A DNA stretch of 16,681 nucleotides, taken from assembly GCA_025963615.1 (NCBI GenBank), contig JAOQAL010000742.1, positions 1-16,681 on the forward strand, read 5' to 3'. Source of the stretch: Chitinophagaceae bacterium (GTDB lineage Bacteria; Bacteroidota; Bacteroidia; Chitinophagales; Chitinophagaceae). The notes under the pieces are model-generated. The model had not been told where the DNA came from. It did not search any database and saw nothing but the letters and a program-made list of their open reading frames with translations. The first letter of the stretch is position 1. Every line of letters starts with the position of its first letter. Shown one piece after another: positions 14,491 to 16,681 of this stretch. Position numbers and translations under genes: made by a program.

Positions 14491-15579
14491 TTATTGGTAT
14501 TGTATATACATGGGCTGCGGCATTTGTTTCAATACTTCCTGTGGTGTTAACAGGCGGCTGTTCTCTCTTAAATCATTCTTATAAAATAATTTAAACCCTG
14601 TAAACTGCACCGGCTCTTTGTATATAAATTCTCTGTAGGTAGTTAATTTTTTTGCAGGATATCCCCAACCATCCATGTCCATTACGATCTGCACTTCGGG
14701 TTGTCTTGTTATTTGTTTGTAATTTGTTACCATCCTCTGGGTGAACCTATGGACAACTAATATTTTAGGTGGCAAGTTATTTTCTTTAGCGAGCCTGGCG
14801 AGGTAGTTTGTAGTGTAGTTAATATCTGCCGCATCAAATGTGCCGATTACTTTCCCCGGTGCTTCCCCACCTTTCATTGAAAATTCGGGATCAATGCCCA
14901 AATGAACATTGGGCATTTTTAAATATTGTTCTAATTGGGGGATTTCTTCCTGTAGGGTACTGAGACCCACCTGGACGTCAATAAATACAAGCGCATTTAT
15001 TTCTTTAGCCATGCTTATTACAGAATCAATCTGATGAAACGGCATCCGCAACCTGTACTTAGCTCCTTTTCCAGGACTACCCTGAGCCGTAACTGCGATA
15101 TAGTGAAGCGCAGGCATTACCGGGGTAGCAGGATCTGCTGCCTGCCATAAGGCTACTTCCTCTTTTAGTTTTTTGAGCATTTCTTCTCTGGGTAATTCAC
15201 CCAATATGCCCATTCGTTTTGAATACAGGTTGCCATAAAAAGCTATTACCCTGTTAAAAGGGAAAATTGCACCGGCGGTGGGATAACCATGTATTACAGG
15301 CCATCGACCTGAACTATCCCCATTGGCCATAGCGGTCATTTTTTGTCTATAGGCAACAGAGTCAAGGATCGGCAACCCAACAGCAGGTTTTGCTTTTTCC
15401 ACAGGCTTATTTGCCTCCGCGATGTTAATTGTATTGTTGGTATTCCCGGAATTTCCGCTGGAAAAGGTTTGTATGCCAAAAATGATTGCAACAATTCCAA
15501 GCACAATGCCGGCAGTCAGTAAAAATTTCCTTTGGTAGATAAAGGAGGTTAGGGCAGTTTTATTGCCTGTTTGATTCAT
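14491..15579 (-). CDS. Membrane-anchored protein of unknown function, TIM-barrel-like motif pattern
   Basis: The product is 362 residues from the ATG at 15579; 23 further in-frame codons upstream look non-coding. One N-terminal helix (about 18-38) anchors it, and a low-complexity Ser/Gly/Asn linker (40-66) leads to a large soluble domain outside the cytoplasm. That domain carries regularly spaced strand-end motifs: VIAFYGN (111-117), PALHYIAV (156-163), ALVFIDVQVG (196-205), VHLGIDPEFS (225-234), ILVVHRFT (273-280), VQIVMDMDGWG (296-306) and FTGFKLFYK (326-334). Successive hydrophobic strands ending in Asp, Glu or His suggest a beta/alpha barrel with acidic catalytic residues (Asp201, Asp230, Glu232, Asp301, Asp303), as in glycoside hydrolases. 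I recall similar uncharacterised proteins in other phyla, but I cannot name the family. The gene is monocistronic by spacing. Confidence 0.8.
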   Translation of the reverse strand: MNQTGNKTALTSFIYQRKFLLTAGIVLGIVAIIFGIQTFSSGNSGNTNNTINIAEANKPVEKAKPAVGLPILDSVAYRQKMTAMANGDSSGRWPVIHGYPTAGAIFPFNRVIAFYGNLYSKRMGILGELPREEMLKKLKEEVALWQAADPATPVMPALHYIAVTAQGSPGKGAKYRLRMPFHQIDSVISMAKEINALVFIDVQVGLSTLQEEIPQLEQYLKMPNVHLGIDPEFSMKGGEAPGKVIGTFDAADINYTTNYLARLAKENNLPPKILVVHRFTQRMVTNYKQITRQPEVQIVMDMDGWGYPAKKLTTYREFIYKEPVQFTGFKLFYKNDLRENSRLLTPQEVLKQMPQPMYIQYQ

Positions 15580-15792
15580 AGATACGGGTTGAGTAATTAA
15601 AAAATAGAAACGAATCTGAACTGATTTTATTTCATGAAACCCGTTCAAAATAATAAAACAAGATATAACATTAAAAGAACTAATAGTATCGAAGTATTAC
15701 TCATAATCAATAACCCGGAATTTACCGAGTCAAATATGGTTTTTACTTACTTTTTCAAAACATTTATAATGCCAGAATGTTTAGACAAGTCA

Positions 15793-16317
15793 CTACAGTC
15801 TACCTAATTGTTCATTTTCCTTCCTGGCCGCCCTCAACATTTCACCAAAATCCATCCCTCTTACCATTGCCGTAACCGTGCTGGCGATCCTTTTTGCTTT
15901 GGTGGCTTCCGTTTTAGCGCTTTCGACCCATTTGCTATAATAATGCTGGTGCGAATTGGGCATTTTTTTAAAATTATCGATGGCAACAGGCTCATCTTGT
16001 AAACATTCTATTAATTCAGGACAAATCGTAAGTTTTGCCTTATCTATCTCAAGTTGTACTTTGAGCCGGGCTCCCTTTCCCTTCCTGATTCCTTTACGGA
16101 TAGTGGCATTTAGTGCCATAATAAAATCGCCACCCCCCATCGGCAATAAGGCGATTTTCTGAATCGTATAGTTATCCAGCTTACCCTTCACACGGAATGA
16201 TTTTTTATTCCCTGGTTTAAGTTGCTGCGCGATATCCACAGGAACCTGGATATAAGTCCAGCCGGTCTTTTCACCTTGTTCTGCAAACTGTAGTATAGTA
16301 GTTGTAAATTGAATCAT
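15793..16317 (-). CDS. DUF1905 / YdeI (OmpD-associated) family protein
   Basis: A 174-residue cytoplasmic protein with two known small domains. Residues of about 1-94 match DUF1905, a small beta barrel (FTTTILQF, WTYIQVPVDIAQQLKPGNKK, FRVKGKLDNYTIQKIALLPM, GGDFIMALNATIRKGIRKGK). Residues of about 105-165 match the YdeI/OmpD-associated helical domain (FKKMPNSHQHYYSKWVESAK, EATKAKRIASTVTAMVRG). This two-domain form is widespread in Bacteroidota and appears linked to general stress or bacteriocin tolerance in annotation, without a proven mechanism. It starts with ATG at 16317 and is divergent from rpiA across 87 bases that must hold both promoters. A gap of 213 bases separates it from the next minus-strand gene. 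Confidence 0.87.
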   Translation of the reverse strand: MIQFTTTILQFAEQGEKTGWTYIQVPVDIAQQLKPGNKKSFRVKGKLDNYTIQKIALLPMGGGDFIMALNATIRKGIRKGKGARLKVQLEIDKAKLTICPELIECLQDEPVAIDNFKKMPNSHQHYYSKWVESAKTEATKAKRIASTVTAMVRGMDFGEMLRAARKENEQLGRL

Positions 16318-16404
16318 AGATCTGGCCTGAAAAGTAAAAAAAACAATTTACCTGTAAATATTCTAGAAAAGATATTTTATTTTTTATTTCTAAAAGTCTG
16401 CCCG

Positions 16405-16681
16405 ATGCTTACCATTGAAGAATCAAAAAAAATAGCGGGTGAATATGCCCTTCAATTTATAGTACCGGGTACAACCATCGGGATTGGCACAGGCTCCACC
16501 GTCTATTATTTTATCCATGCTTTAGCGGATAAGGTGAAGGCCGGTTTTTCCGTAAAAGGAGTGGCGTCTTCTAGGGGAACCGAATAAATGGCCCGGGAAC
16601 TTGGCATTCAATTGATCGATCTGTACGATGCCACAGCCCTTGATCTCCCCATTGATGGCGCCGATGAAATAGATCCGCAAT
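16405..16681 (+). pseudogene. rpiA: Ribose-5-phosphate isomerase A, interrupted by an in-frame TAA and cut off by the window end
   Basis: RpiA interconverts ribose 5-phosphate and ribulose 5-phosphate in the pentose phosphate pathway. From the ATG at 16405 the frame reads IEESKKIAGEYALQFIVPGT, GIGTGSTVYYFIHAL (the phosphate-binding GTGST) and VKGVASSRGTE, then TAA at 16585-16587. In the same frame the next codon is ATG and the sequence continues MARELGIQLIDLYDATAL, DLPIDGADEIDPQ, including the catalytic DGADE motif, to the end of the window. The TAA takes the place of one residue in the usual SRxTExLAxELGI block, so nothing else is missing or shifted. It is either a true nonsense mutation, a base error (AAA, CAA or GAA are one change away), or a gene made in two pieces by stop-start reinitiation at TAAATG. 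The 3' half lies outside the window. Confidence 0.8.

Overview
The window looks like a chromosomal segment of a Bacteroidota bacterium, most likely of the Chitinophagaceae or a close relative (inference). The signs are a TonB-dependent receptor barrel ending in a C-terminal aromatic residue, a carboxypeptidase-regulatory/DUF5686 outer-membrane protein, a DUF4382 lipoprotein, an ECF sigma factor with a short membrane-anchored partner, A/T-rich start contexts with little Shine-Dalgarno signal, and moderate GC content. I saw no tRNA, rRNA, insertion sequence, prophage or CRISPR array.

Layout. Positions 2-1114 hold the 3' end of a TonB-dependent receptor gene, which converges on a minus-strand DUF5686 gene (1192-3654). 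After a 314-base divergent intergenic region, a tight plus-strand run of seven genes spans 3969-7652: phoH, a lipoprotein, crcB/fluC (fluoride channel), a DUF190 gene, ppa (inorganic pyrophosphatase), a half-size TSUP permease and a secreted hypothetical protein. Two junctions are ATGA overlaps and most other gaps are 1 to 6 bases, so this is very probably one operon. The fluoride channel, its frequent DUF190 neighbour and the fluoride-sensitive pyrophosphatase make a coherent core. A terminator-like hairpin lies exactly on the start codon of the lipoprotein and could split phoH from the genes downstream.

Positions 7927-8871 hold an ECF sigma factor and a probable membrane-tethered regulator, followed by a DoxX-like membrane protein (8985-9407). 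Then come guaD-type guanine deaminase (minus), an unknown protein (10088-10585, plus), and five minus-strand genes: a Tet-like MFS exporter, a divergent MurC-like Mur ligase, a DUF4382 lipoprotein, a membrane-anchored protein of unknown function with a TIM-barrel-like motif pattern, and a DUF1905/YdeI-family protein. The window ends inside rpiA on the plus strand.

Two genes are interrupted by single in-frame stop codons with clear coding sequence on both sides: the last gene of the operon (TGA at 7650-7652, open frame to 7817) and rpiA (TAA at 16585-16587, followed at once by an in-frame ATG and the rest of the RpiA pattern). These could be real nonsense mutations, readthrough or reinitiation sites, or sequence errors. 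They and the hairpin on the lipoprotein start are the main things to re-examine.
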